Shown piece by piece: positions 56,349 through 64,000 of a stretch of 64,000 nt of DNA (position 1 is the first letter of the stretch; each line of letters starts with the position of its first letter). Under the pieces are notes generated by a model. It did no database searches, was not told where the DNA came from, and was given only the letters and a program-made list of their open reading frames with translations. Source of the DNA: Gilliamella sp. App4-10 (GTDB lineage Bacteria; Pseudomonadota; Gammaproteobacteria; Enterobacterales; Orbaceae). The translations under genes were made by a program, and so were the position numbers. Where the stretch lies: NCBI RefSeq assembly GCF_001690495.1, contig NZ_LZGS01000035.1:372001-436000 (forward strand), given 5' to 3'.

Positions 56349-57506
56349 ATGAAATATAAGTTAATCGTAGGAACAACATTAATTCCTTTTATAGCACTTG
56401 CTGTTGTTACCCTTCTATACATTTTTTTACCCATTCCAGAAAATTTACTAATTTTTATCAAAGGTAGCACACCAAGTAATGTCAGCTTATTGACAAGTGT
56501 GTTTGGTATTTTTTACGCGATTGGACTAATTATTTGGGGAATTTTATCGGATAAAATAGGCAAAGATTTTACTTTAGCAATAGGCTTACTACTTTTAGCA
56601 TTAATCACTTTTATCATTCCATTGATAAGTGGTTATTATTTATTATTGCTAGCACGTTCCATCCAAGGCTTTTGTGCAGCCTCATTTCCACCTGTTGCAT
56701 TAGCGTGGATTTCGGTCAACCTTGCTGATGCAACAAAATCTAAAGCAATCTCAATTATTAGTTGTGCGTTTCTACTCGCAACAACCATTGGGCAATGGTT
56801 TGGTTCAATAATGATTGTTGATTCACTGCATAAGTCTATGTGGTTTTTAGGTATTATTTACGCATTAGGCGCTGTATGCTTTTATTTCAACAGTTCAAAA
56901 AGCAATAGAAAAAAACCAACACCCCAAAAAACAACAATAACTTCAATTTTTAGTAAACTTCCCAATATTTTGTTTAATAAAAAATTATTTCCTATCTATT
57001 GTTGTTCGCTCTTTGTTTTACTTAGTTTCGTTAGTCTTTATTCAATATTACACCATAGCTCATTAATCATTTATGTACCAACACTACGTAATATAAGCAT
57101 TATTGCTATATTATTTAGTCTAACAGCTGGTTATATATTTAAGCTAATCAAACCATTATACGTATTATTCATGGCATTATGCCTAATGAGCATTTCGTTA
57201 TTAATTCACTGTTTTTATATTAATGACCAATTAAATTTTGTTAGTTTTTTATTTATTATCCATTTTATATTTATTTTTGGACTAGCCTATGCCATTCCAT
57301 CAATGATTACATGTATTACAATCGAATCTGAAGCTGAAAGTCGTGGCATTGCCATATCGCTATACACCTGTGTTTTATTTATTGGTGCGAGTGTAGGCGC
57401 CTTTTTACCAACCATTTTTGAAACAAATACTTTAATTTTACTCGTCACCCTTTTCCTATTTATTTGTGCATTGCAACTAATGTTAAATAAAAGAAATTAC
57501 CATTAA
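56349..57506 (+). CDS. MFS transporter (drug/metabolite exporter type)
   Basis: 385 residues with about twelve helices. W-G-I-L-S-D-K-I-G-K-D near residue 64 is the loop 2-3 motif, and L-A-R-S-I-Q-G-F-C-A-A-S-F-P-P-V-A-L-A-W is typical of DHA1/YnfM-like exporters. Substrate unknown. It is divergent from the MerR gene and followed after 10 bp by an exported protein gene, so the two probably form an operon. Confidence 0.8.
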   Translation: MKYKLIVGTTLIPFIALAVVTLLYIFLPIPENLLIFIKGSTPSNVSLLTSVFGIFYAIGLIIWGILSDKIGKDFTLAIGLLLLALITFIIPLISGYYLLLLARSIQGFCAASFPPVALAWISVNLADATKSKAISIISCAFLLATTIGQWFGSIMIVDSLHKSMWFLGIIYALGAVCFYFNSSKSNRKKPTPQKTTITSIFSKLPNILFNKKLFPIYCCSLFVLLSFVSLYSILHHSSLIIYVPTLRNISIIAILFSLTAGYIFKLIKPLYVLFMALCLMSISLLIHCFYINDQLNFVSFLFIIHFIFIFGLAYAIPSMITCITIESEAESRGIAISLYTCVLFIGASVGAFLPTIFETNTLILLVTLFLFICALQLMLNKRNYH

Positions 57507-57516
57507 GGTTTTTATA

Positions 57517-58185
57517 ATGAAAAAAATATTTATTAGCTTAATAATTATAACAAGTTTTTTAAATTCAACTTGTTACGCCGAAGAAATGAGTACAATAAAG
57601 GAACCCACTATGAACTCAACGCAAATACAACAAGCAAAAAACATACTTGAACCAAATTTTCAAAAGTTATTACAAAATGCAGAACGCGATTTTAATTTTG
57701 TATTAACTAAACAAGGACTCCACAATAAACAGCCTGTCACTCTTTATCGTTTTGAACCCAATGAAAGCATACATCTTGAACAACAACATGTTTCATTATT
57801 AATAAATGATACTACTAAAAATTTACAAGGATTAGTAAGATTACTACCTAAATATCAGTCTTCTAGCCAACAAGTTTCCAAAGAAATCGCATTACAAATT
57901 ACTCTAAATTTTCTTAAAGACTATGCACCAGATTTATTAGAAAACTATAATAATAATTGGATCAATACCCATAACGAAACTATTATTGTTGATGGCAAAA
58001 AAAACACACTAACTGGAATGAAAGTCAAATGCCGTGATTTAAATACTGGCCTCTATTTTTGGACTATTATAGGACCTGATCAAACAGTAATGGTTTTTGA
58101 AAGAGATATTGACTGGGATTTTATTCGAGCAGGAAGGCAAACTCAAAAATGGTTACATGATAGTTGGTTAGCTAAACACTTATAA
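57517..58185 (+). CDS. Unknown exported protein in the MerR/MFS cluster
   Basis: 222 residues, not recognised. It has a clear signal peptide (MKKIFISLIIITSFLNSTCYA, cleavage after A21 likely). The mature part is Gln/Asn-rich with alternating beta and helix, includes V-S-K-E-I-A-L-Q-I-T-L-N-F-L-K-D-Y and the end W-D-F-I-R-A-G-R-Q-T-Q-K-W. The layout is loosely like PepSY-type periplasmic domains but no signature is firm. Only one Cys remains after the signal. Being coupled to an exporter, it could be a periplasmic partner or a substrate-related enzyme. Confidence 0.7.
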   Translation: MKKIFISLIIITSFLNSTCYAEEMSTIKEPTMNSTQIQQAKNILEPNFQKLLQNAERDFNFVLTKQGLHNKQPVTLYRFEPNESIHLEQQHVSLLINDTTKNLQGLVRLLPKYQSSSQQVSKEIALQITLNFLKDYAPDLLENYNNNWINTHNETIIVDGKKNTLTGMKVKCRDLNTGLYFWTIIGPDQTVMVFERDIDWDFIRAGRQTQKWLHDSWLAKHL

Positions 58186-58238
58186 TAGAAAAACAACTCT
58201 AAAAAACAAACGCTACAATTATTTATCAAATAAGCAAA

Positions 58239-58269
58239 TTTTATACTGAAACGCATAATTTCCTGAAAC
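58239..58269 (+). repeat. Dispersed repeat, copy 3
   Basis: TTTTATACTGAAACGCATAA then TTTCCTGAAAC; it differs from 4052-4082 at two positions over 31 nt. It abuts the metG terminator. Confidence 0.55.
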
Positions 58270-58300
58270 ATCTTAACAAGTATATTAACTTGTTAAGATG
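58269..58300. terminator. Terminator between the exported-protein gene and metG
   Basis: CATCTTAACAAGT (58269-58281) and ACTTGTTAAGATG (58288-58300), perfect 13-bp stem with a 6-nt loop, then CAGTTTTT on the + strand. The genes converge here. Confidence 0.75.
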
Positions 58301-58324
58301 CAGTTTTTATAATAAAGATATCAA

Positions 58325-60352
58325 TTACGAAATGCGCATGCCCGGTTTAGCGCCACTATCTGGCGATAACAAGTACACACCGTCGCCATCATCTTTACCA
58401 CTGGCACAAAGCACCATACCTTCTGAAACACCAAATCGCATTTTACGAGGCGCTAAATTGGCAATCATAATGGTTAAACGCCCAATTAGTACTTCTGGAT
58501 CAGGATAAAATTGTTTGATGCCTGAAAACACATTACGGGTTTCATCACCAATATCAAGCGTCAACTGGAGTAATTTATCGGAACCTTCAACAAAACAGGC
58601 ATGTTTAATTAAAGCAACACGCATATCAACTTTGGCAAAATCGTCAAAATTAATTGTATCGGCAATAGGTTCAGCAACATTTGTTTTAGCTGGTGTTGCT
58701 AGGGCAGCTTGTTCTTTTGTTTCTTCAATCATGGCAGTAATTTTATCCATATCAATACGATTAAATAGGGCTTTAAACTGGTTAATCTTATGGCTAGTTA
58801 ATGCATTGGCAATAGTATCCCACTCTAATTTGCTATTTAAAAATGCTTCTGTTCGCTCTGCTAATGACGGTACAATCGGCTTTAAGTAAGTCATTAAAAT
58901 GCGGAATAAGTAAATACCCATTGAGCAAATATCTTGCAATGCTTGATCTTGCCCCGCTTGTTTGGCAACCACCCATGGCGCTTTTTCGTCAATATAACGA
59001 TTGGCTTCATCAGCGAGTGCCATGATTTCACGAATAGCCTTACCTGATTCACGTTGTTCAAAATAATCAGCAATGACTTTTGCTTTTTCTACAAATAACG
59101 CATAAAGTTCTGGCTCAGCCACTTTTTCTGATAATTTGCCGTCAAAGCGTTTATAAATAAACCCTGCCGAACGCGAAGCAATATTTACCACTTTATTGAC
59201 TAAATCGCTATTTACACGTTGAACAAAGTCTTCTAAATTTAAGTCAATATCATCAATATGTGACGACAATTTAGCCGCATAATAATAACGTAAACAATCA
59301 GGATCTAAATGTTTTAGATAGGTACTTGCTTGAATAAAAGTACCGCGTGATTTAGACATTTTTGCACCATCAACAGTCACATAGCCATGTACAAAAATAT
59401 TGGAAGGCTTGCGATATTCGCTACCTTCAAGCATAGCTGGCCAAAATAAGCTGTGAAAATAAACAATATCTTTACCAATGAAGTGATACAGCTCTGTATT
59501 TGAATTTTTGTTCCAAAATTCATCAAAAATTGGTTTATTTTGTTTATTACAGTAATTTAAGAAAGATCCCATATAACCAATTGGCGCATCTAGCCAAACG
59601 TAAAAATACTTACCAGGAGCATCGGGGATTTCAAAACCAAAATAAGGGGCATCACGGCTAATATCCCAAGGCTGTAAGCCTGATTCAAACCACTCTTGCA
59701 TTTTATTAGCGACTTGATCTTGTAGTGTCCCTGAGTGAATCCACTCTTGTAACATAGTTGAAAAAGCCGGCAGATCGAAAAAGAAATGTTCTGACTCTTT
59801 TAAAATTGGCGTCGCCCCTGAAACCACAGACTTCGGATTAATTAAATCAATCGGATTGTAAGTTGCACTACACACTTCACAGTTATCGCCGTATTGATCT
59901 GGCGCTTTACAATGTGGACAAGTACCTTTTACAAAGCGATCAGGTAAAAACATCTGTTTTTCAGGATCAAATAGCTGTGAAATGACTTTGGTTTTAATAT
60001 AACCATTGGCTTTTAAGCGCTTATAAATTTGCTCTGATATTTCACGATTTTCTGAGCTATGAGTTGAATGGTAATTATCATAACTAATATTAAAGCCAGC
60101 AAAATCACGTTGATGCTCAGTTTTCACGTCACTAATCATCTGTTCAGGCGTAATTCCTAGTTGCTGTGCTTTGAGCATAATTGGCGTACCATGCGCATCA
60201 TCGGCACAAATAAAATAGATCTCATTACCACGCATGCGTTGATAACGTACCCATACATCAGCTTGAATATGTTCAAGCATATGACCTAAGTGAATTGCAC
60301 CATTGGCATAAGGCAATGCACAAGTCACCAATATTTTGCGTTGAGTTGTCAT
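58325..60352 (-). CDS. metG: Methionyl-tRNA synthetase
   Basis: 675 residues (E. coli 677). Class I synthetase: H-L-G-H (about 22-25) and K-M-S-K-S (about 334-338). The zinc knuckle is [17 protein letters not shown]. The C-terminal tRNA-binding/dimer domain (about 570-675) is present ([12 protein letters not shown]). It is divergent from mrp, as in E. coli. Confidence 0.97.
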   Translation of the reverse strand: MTTQRKILVTCALPYANGAIHLGHMLEHIQADVWVRYQRMRGNEIYFICADDAHGTPIMLKAQQLGITPEQMISDVKTEHQRDFAGFNISYDNYHSTHSSENREISEQIYKRLKANGYIKTKVISQLFDPEKQMFLPDRFVKGTCPHCKAPDQYGDNCEVCSATYNPIDLINPKSVVSGATPILKESEHFFFDLPAFSTMLQEWIHSGTLQDQVANKMQEWFESGLQPWDISRDAPYFGFEIPDAPGKYFYVWLDAPIGYMGSFLNYCNKQNKPIFDEFWNKNSNTELYHFIGKDIVYFHSLFWPAMLEGSEYRKPSNIFVHGYVTVDGAKMSKSRGTFIQASTYLKHLDPDCLRYYYAAKLSSHIDDIDLNLEDFVQRVNSDLVNKVVNIASRSAGFIYKRFDGKLSEKVAEPELYALFVEKAKVIADYFEQRESGKAIREIMALADEANRYIDEKAPWVVAKQAGQDQALQDICSMGIYLFRILMTYLKPIVPSLAERTEAFLNSKLEWDTIANALTSHKINQFKALFNRIDMDKITAMIEETKEQAALATPAKTNVAEPIADTINFDDFAKVDMRVALIKHACFVEGSDKLLQLTLDIGDETRNVFSGIKQFYPDPEVLIGRLTIMIANLAPRKMRFGVSEGMVLCASGKDDGDGVYLLSPDSGAKPGMRIS

Positions 60353-60537
60353 GTTGATTTATTACCCTTTTTTACATAATGGCAGAAATAGTACATCAAT
60401 CGTGGGATTATCGCTAGATTTATGCCATAATTTGATGAAATTTCTATACTCGATTCACTTTGCCAATGGCAAATAATCCTTTTTGAAGAATGTAAAATAT
60501 TATACTTTTTACACCTTTTTAAGGAGGAGTATTAAAA

Positions 60538-60552
60538 ATGAACCAAGTATAA
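60538..60552 (+). CDS. Possible four-codon minigene upstream of mrp
   Basis: AAGGAGG at 60521-60527, far stronger than the mrp site, leads into ATG AAC CAA GTA TAA at 60538. mrp starts 27 nt after the stop. It could couple translation to mrp, or the site may simply belong to a misplaced start. Unproven. Confidence 0.25.
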   Translation: MNQV

Positions 60553-60579
60553 ATATTAATGCATAAAGAGATAACAGCA

Positions 60580-61653
60580 ATGAACATTGAAGTAAAAAAG
60601 ATTCTTGAGAATTTTACTCATGCAACCCTACAAAAAAATTTACTTGAACTTGGCGTAATAAAAAAATGCGAAATAGTTAATCAGCATTTATCCATCAACT
60701 TAGCCATGCCCTTTGCTTGGCAAAACGCTTTTGACGAGTTAAAAAAAATAACCACCCCAAAATTACTTAAGCTTAACGGCATTAACAACGTTGACTGGCA
60801 CATTGAATATAAAATTGCCACATTAAAACGCGCTAATGACCAACATGCCATTAACAATATAAAAAATATTATCGCCATAAGTTCAGGCAAAGGTGGCGTG
60901 GGCAAATCATCAACAGCCGTCAATCTTGCACTAGCTTTACAAAAACAAGGCGCAAAAGTAGGGGTTTTAGATGCGGATATTTATGGACCTTCAATTCCCA
61001 CCATGCTAGGCACAGAAAAAGAACGCCCGCTGACACCAGACAATAAGCATATGACTCCCATCCTAGCATATGGGCTTGCAAGTAATTCTATTGGCTATTT
61101 AGTTGACTCCGATGGAGCCATGGTATGGCGTGGGCCCATGGCAAGCAAAGCGCTATTGCAAATTTTGCAAGACACGCTTTGGCCTGAACTCGACTATCTT
61201 GTTATTGATATGCCTCCAGGCACAGGGGACATTCAATTAACCCTGGCGCAAAGTATTCCTGTAACGGCAGCAATCATTGTCAGTACACCACAAGACATCG
61301 CATTAATGGATGCCAAAAAAGGCATGGCCATGTTTAATAAAGTCAACATCCCAACGCTAGGTATTATTGAAAATATGAGCTATCATATTTGTGAAAATTG
61401 TGGTCATCACGAAGCTATTTTTGGCGAAGGGGGAGCACAGCGTTTAGCTGAGCAATATCAAACAAAATTACTTGGGCAAGTCCCTCTTCATAAAATGTTA
61501 CGCCAAGACCTTGATACCGGGCAACCTACCGTTATTAGCCACCCTGATAGCGAATTTACCCAACTTTATTGCCAAATTGCAGGGCGTATTGCCAGTGAAC
61601 TCTATTGGCAAGGCGAAACAATTTTACCTGATATCTCGTTTAAAACCATGTAA
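60580..61653 (+). CDS. mrp: Fe-S cluster carrier ATPase Mrp (ApbC)
   Basis: 357 residues (E. coli 369). P-loop scaffold that delivers Fe-S clusters. An N-terminal MIP18-like domain (about 1-90), then the deviant Walker A G-K-G-G-V-G-K-S-S (about 104-112), D-A-D-I-Y-G-P-S-I-P and M-P-P-G-T-G-D-I. The cluster cysteines are in C-E-N-C-G. The ATG at 60580 is preferred to 60559 because of GAGAT spacing and family length. Confidence 0.95.
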   Translation: MNIEVKKILENFTHATLQKNLLELGVIKKCEIVNQHLSINLAMPFAWQNAFDELKKITTPKLLKLNGINNVDWHIEYKIATLKRANDQHAINNIKNIIAISSGKGGVGKSSTAVNLALALQKQGAKVGVLDADIYGPSIPTMLGTEKERPLTPDNKHMTPILAYGLASNSIGYLVDSDGAMVWRGPMASKALLQILQDTLWPELDYLVIDMPPGTGDIQLTLAQSIPVTAAIIVSTPQDIALMDAKKGMAMFNKVNIPTLGIIENMSYHICENCGHHEAIFGEGGAQRLAEQYQTKLLGQVPLHKMLRQDLDTGQPTVISHPDSEFTQLYCQIAGRIASELYWQGETILPDISFKTM

Positions 61654-61790
61654 ATTAAAAATCGATATATTGGCTGCTAACTATCATCAGCCAATATATT
61701 AAGATTGAATTTGTAAAATTATTAATAATAAAATGTAAACAATCAGGCGTTTTTCAACACATAATAATCAATGAGATCACCTAGTATCTA

Positions 61791-62531
61791 CTATTTTAAA
61801 TGACTAAACTCTATCTTTGCTTTAGCTAGTTGTTGACTAAACTCCGAATTTGTATGTAGTTGAGCCACAACAGCTGCGGCCATAACTTTTGCTGCATCGA
61901 CATCACTTTGCCAATGATAACCACAAATTACCCGACTTTCACCTATTTCATAACCACGCTTAAGAATTTCATTTTGTCTCTCAGGATTGATTTCAGCAAG
62001 TACTAGCGAAATAGCAAATCCCATTGTGGTATGACCTGATGGATAAGAACCATTGGTTGATAATGTTTTTTCATCTTCTGGTCGACAAGTTGGTTCGTGA
62101 AAAAAGGCATATGGTCTCATTCGTTTATAATAATTTTTAGCGGAACGCGTCGCCAGGTCACCAGCATCTTCTTTCATGGTTGTAATAAGTTTATAAATCT
62201 CGGGGGTGTTAATTGCAGAAATATCAAAACCAAACGAAAGTGAGAACTGTTTAGTAACATTATCCTTACTAGAATCAGCATCTAAATAAGCTTGATACCC
62301 TCGTTCAGAATTACGAACTGACTTTCCCCAATCGTACATTGCTTTGTCCCTAAGGAAATCAATACTATTAAAAGAAGGAGGCGGAGGTAATAAAAACAAA
62401 CTATTAGGCGCTTGATCTTCTTTAAGGTAAAAATCTTGTGGATCAGATGTCACATCTTTAATATTACTGGCATATACACTTGTACATATTAAAGAACACA
62501 TAATAATACTGTTTACGAAAATTTTTTGCAT
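61791..62531 (-). CDS. phoN: Class A non-specific acid phosphatase PhoN
   Basis: 246 residues (Salmonella PhoN 250). Signal peptide MQKIFVNSIIMCSLICTSVYA. The PAP2 signature K-N-Y-Y-K-R-M-R-P, G-S-Y-P-S-G-H-T and E-S-R-V-I-C-G-Y-H-W-Q-S-D holds the vanadate/phosphate-binding and catalytic His residues. It hydrolyses phosphomonoesters in the periplasm. AAGGAAAC precedes the ATG at 62531; the ATG at 62591 lies before it without a signal. Confidence 0.93.
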   Translation of the reverse strand: MQKIFVNSIIMCSLICTSVYASNIKDVTSDPQDFYLKEDQAPNSLFLLPPPPSFNSIDFLRDKAMYDWGKSVRNSERGYQAYLDADSSKDNVTKQFSLSFGFDISAINTPEIYKLITTMKEDAGDLATRSAKNYYKRMRPYAFFHEPTCRPEDEKTLSTNGSYPSGHTTMGFAISLVLAEINPERQNEILKRGYEIGESRVICGYHWQSDVDAAKVMAAAVVAQLHTNSEFSQQLAKAKIEFSHLK

Positions 62532-62743
62532 ATAAGTTTCCTTATTAAAAAGCATTATCACTCTCGATATCCAACAACTCATGATAATCAACTCAGTTAT
62601 TTAAAATAGATAAATTGCCTTATAATATTGCCAATAAATATTTTATTATAAGTATATCAATGTGGTTACTTAACAACATTAGCTAATTAATAGCTAGTCA
62701 ATCATAAATATAATTCTTTTATTAATAAACAAACGATTTTTTT

Positions 62744-62765
62744 ATATGTGATAACTATCACATTT
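62744..62765. promoter_or_regulatory. CRP-cAMP binding site
   Basis: TGTGA-TAACTA-TCACA (62747-62762) is the perfect CRP core with correct N6 spacing, flanked by ATA and TTT. It is over 100 bp from either predicted start (phoN or tpx), so the target is unclear. Confidence 0.55.
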
Positions 62766-62844
62766 ATTTGTATTGAAATTTTTTGAATTATCATTTTCAC
62801 AAAATTGAGTAATTAAAAATGTTATTCATTGGATAAATCATCAC

Positions 62845-62885
62845 ATCTAGCATAATATGAGTATGACAGCCGAATCATGCTAGAT
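62845..62885 (+). promoter_or_regulatory. Inverted repeat in the tpx upstream region
   Basis: ATCTAGCAT (62845-62853) and ATGCTAGAT (62877-62885), 9-bp arms separated by 23 nt, overlapping the predicted -10 and start. It may be an operator or a leader hairpin. Confidence 0.3.
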
Positions 62886-62968
62886 TTATAGTAAATAAAG
62901 CTGTAAAACCTCAAGTAAGTTTACTCCACCGAAACAACGTGACTTGTCACAAAACTAAGGAAGCAATT

Positions 62969-63481
62969 ATGCAAAAAAGAGTTAATGAAGTTACTATGCG
63001 CGGAGCCCCTATTACTTTATTAGGTTCCAAAATCAACGTTGGCGATATGGCACCTGATTTTATCGTGCAAGATTTAGCAATGAAGCCCATTAAATTATCC
63101 GATTTTAAAGGTAAAATCAGAATTATTAATTCGGTGCCATCTATTGATACTTCGGTATGTAGTGCTCAAGTCCACCGTTTTAATGTCGAAGCGGCAAAAT
63201 TAACCGATACGGTAATATTTTCAATTAGCGTTGATTTACCTTTTGCATTAAATCGCTATTGTGCTGCCGAAGGCATTGATGCCGTTAAAGTGACGTCAGA
63301 TCATAAAGACCTTGATTTTGGTTTAAAATATGGCACTGTTATTGAAGAATTACGTTTACTTTCTCGTGCCGTATTTGTTATTGATAAAAATGACAAAGTT
63401 GTTTATGTGGAATATGTTAAAGAAACGTCATCTGAACCTGATTATGACAAAGCTCTAGCGGCTGCTAAAGCATTAGCATAA
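62969..63481 (+). CDS. tpx: Thiol peroxidase Tpx
   Basis: 170 residues (E. coli 168). Atypical 2-Cys peroxiredoxin. The peroxidatic Cys64 is in P-S-I-D-T-S-V-C-S-A and the resolving Cys98 in N-R-Y-C-A-A-E-G. T-S-E-P-D-Y-D-K-A is near the end. TAAGGAAG lies before the ATG at 62969, so 62939 is rejected as start. Confidence 0.94.
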   Translation: MQKRVNEVTMRGAPITLLGSKINVGDMAPDFIVQDLAMKPIKLSDFKGKIRIINSVPSIDTSVCSAQVHRFNVEAAKLTDTVIFSISVDLPFALNRYCAAEGIDAVKVTSDHKDLDFGLKYGTVIEELRLLSRAVFVIDKNDKVVYVEYVKETSSEPDYDKALAAAKALA

Positions 63482-63499
63482 ATTGCAGCAATGATATAT

Positions 63500-63535
63500 A
63501 TCGCCAGCCATTACCTATAGTGGTGGCGATTTACT
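63500..63535 (+). terminator. Terminator of tpx
   Basis: ATCGCCA-g-CCA (63500-63510) pairs with TGGTGGCGAT (63521-63530), one bulged G, 10-nt loop, then TTACTG. The T-run is weak. Confidence 0.5.
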
Positions 63536-63623
63536 GTTAGATTAATTCACAGTAGCTATTTAATAGACAAAAATATTCAGTTATAATCAAAAACAACCTA
63601 ATCTTCCTCTCATAATCTTAATC

Positions 63624-64000
63624 ATGAACAATAGTATTACCCGATCTCGCATTTGGTCATCAATTCTTTGCCTTGCATTTGCAGCATTTATTTTTAATAC
63701 AACGGAATTTGTACCTGTCGGGCTATTACCCAATATTGCTGAAAGCTTTTCAATGGATGTCGCTCATGCAGGATTATTACTCACCATTTATGCATGGGCT
63801 GTTTCGTTATTATCATTGCCATTGACGGTATTAACGTCAAAAATGGAACGAAGAAAGCTGCTTATCTTCCTATTTTTCTTATTTATTGGTAGTCATATTT
63901 TAGCTGGATTTGCATGGAATTTTTGCAGCTTAATGATAGCAAGAATTGGTATTGCTTGTGCTCATGCAGTATTTTGGGCAATTACAACACCACTTGCCGT
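63624..64000 (+). CDS. sotB: Sugar efflux transporter SotB, N-terminal part
   Basis: About 125 residues before the window ends. [27 protein letters not shown] and [13 protein letters not shown] are almost the same as in E. coli SotB (YdeA), an MFS exporter of arabinose and other sugars. The C-terminal part lies outside the window. Confidence 0.88.
   Translation, partial: MNNSITRSRIWSSILCLAFAAFIFNTTEFVPVGLLPNIAESFSMDVAHAGLLLTIYAWAVSLLSLPLTVLTSKMERRKLLIFLFFLFIGSHILAGFAWNFCSLMIARIGIACAHAVFWAITTPLA

Larger units (their letters stand above)
62532..62968. other. 437-bp divergent region between phoN and tpx
   Basis: It holds a CRP-type site (62744-62765), a possible phoN promoter on the minus strand (TTAAGT at 62673-62668, 17 nt, TATAAT at 62650-62645), a possible tpx promoter (TTGGAT 62829-62834, 16 nt, CATAAT 62851-62856) and an inverted repeat at 62845-62885. 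No ORF is credible. Confidence 0.5.

Overview
The window is one continuous piece of an AT-rich gammaproteobacterial chromosome. Gene content and order follow the Enterobacterales/Pasteurellales pattern (mreBCD-rng-tldD, accBC, raiA-pheA, dcd-asmA, hslVU, ybgC-tolQRA next to cydABX, fldA-fur, yciB-yciA-cls, nudF opposite tolC, metG opposite mrp). The strong AT bias, the short intergenic regions and several missing partners suggest a host-associated lineage such as Orbaceae (Gilliamella/Frischella-like). That assignment is inferred from recall, not from a search. There are no tRNAs, no rRNA operon, no CRISPR array and no intact insertion sequence.

Layout: 1-840 holds a Mu-phage-like DNA-binding protein cut by the window edge and a Ner-like regulator. 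841-8100 holds a lipoprotein, RNase P RNA, yqjA and the leftward mreB-mreC-mreD-rng-tldD block. 8100-16500 holds accBC with a structured leader, eda, yadGH, mog, argR, and lysC behind a lysine riboswitch. 16660-24470 holds cysS, trmJ, raiA, pheA behind a terminator/attenuator, mutY, an MFS pump, ubiI and tatA. 24470-25090 carries a well-formed small-RNA candidate. 25090-37810 holds an S24-type regulator, an ABC exporter, dacB, a TerC-family gene, cycA, mltA, dcd-asmA and hslVU with a heat-shock promoter. 37950-47050 holds tolA/R/Q, ybgC, cydXBA with an FNR box, sucDC, fldA and fur. 47120-52770 holds yciB-yciA-cls, cpdA, nudF and tolC. 52850-58185 is the most accessory-like stretch: LysR, a decayed reductase, an SDR, a pseudogene, and a MerR/MFS/periplasmic-protein cluster. 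58240-64000 holds metG, mrp, phoN, tpx and the start of sotB.

Themes: cell envelope (MreBCD, TolQRA, PBP4, MltA, AsmA, TolC, Cls, YciB), aerobic and microaerobic respiration (cytochrome bd, flavodoxin, UbiI, Fur), and amino-acid control by cis-acting RNA (lysine riboswitch, pheA terminator). I found no strong evidence for a wholly new multi-gene system. The best leads are the Hfq-type sRNA candidate at 24574-24656, the leader peptide plus hairpin before accB, the MltA homologue without a lipidation cysteine, the dispersed ~40-bp repeat with one copy inside a gene end, and the MerR-controlled transporter with an unrecognised periplasmic partner.
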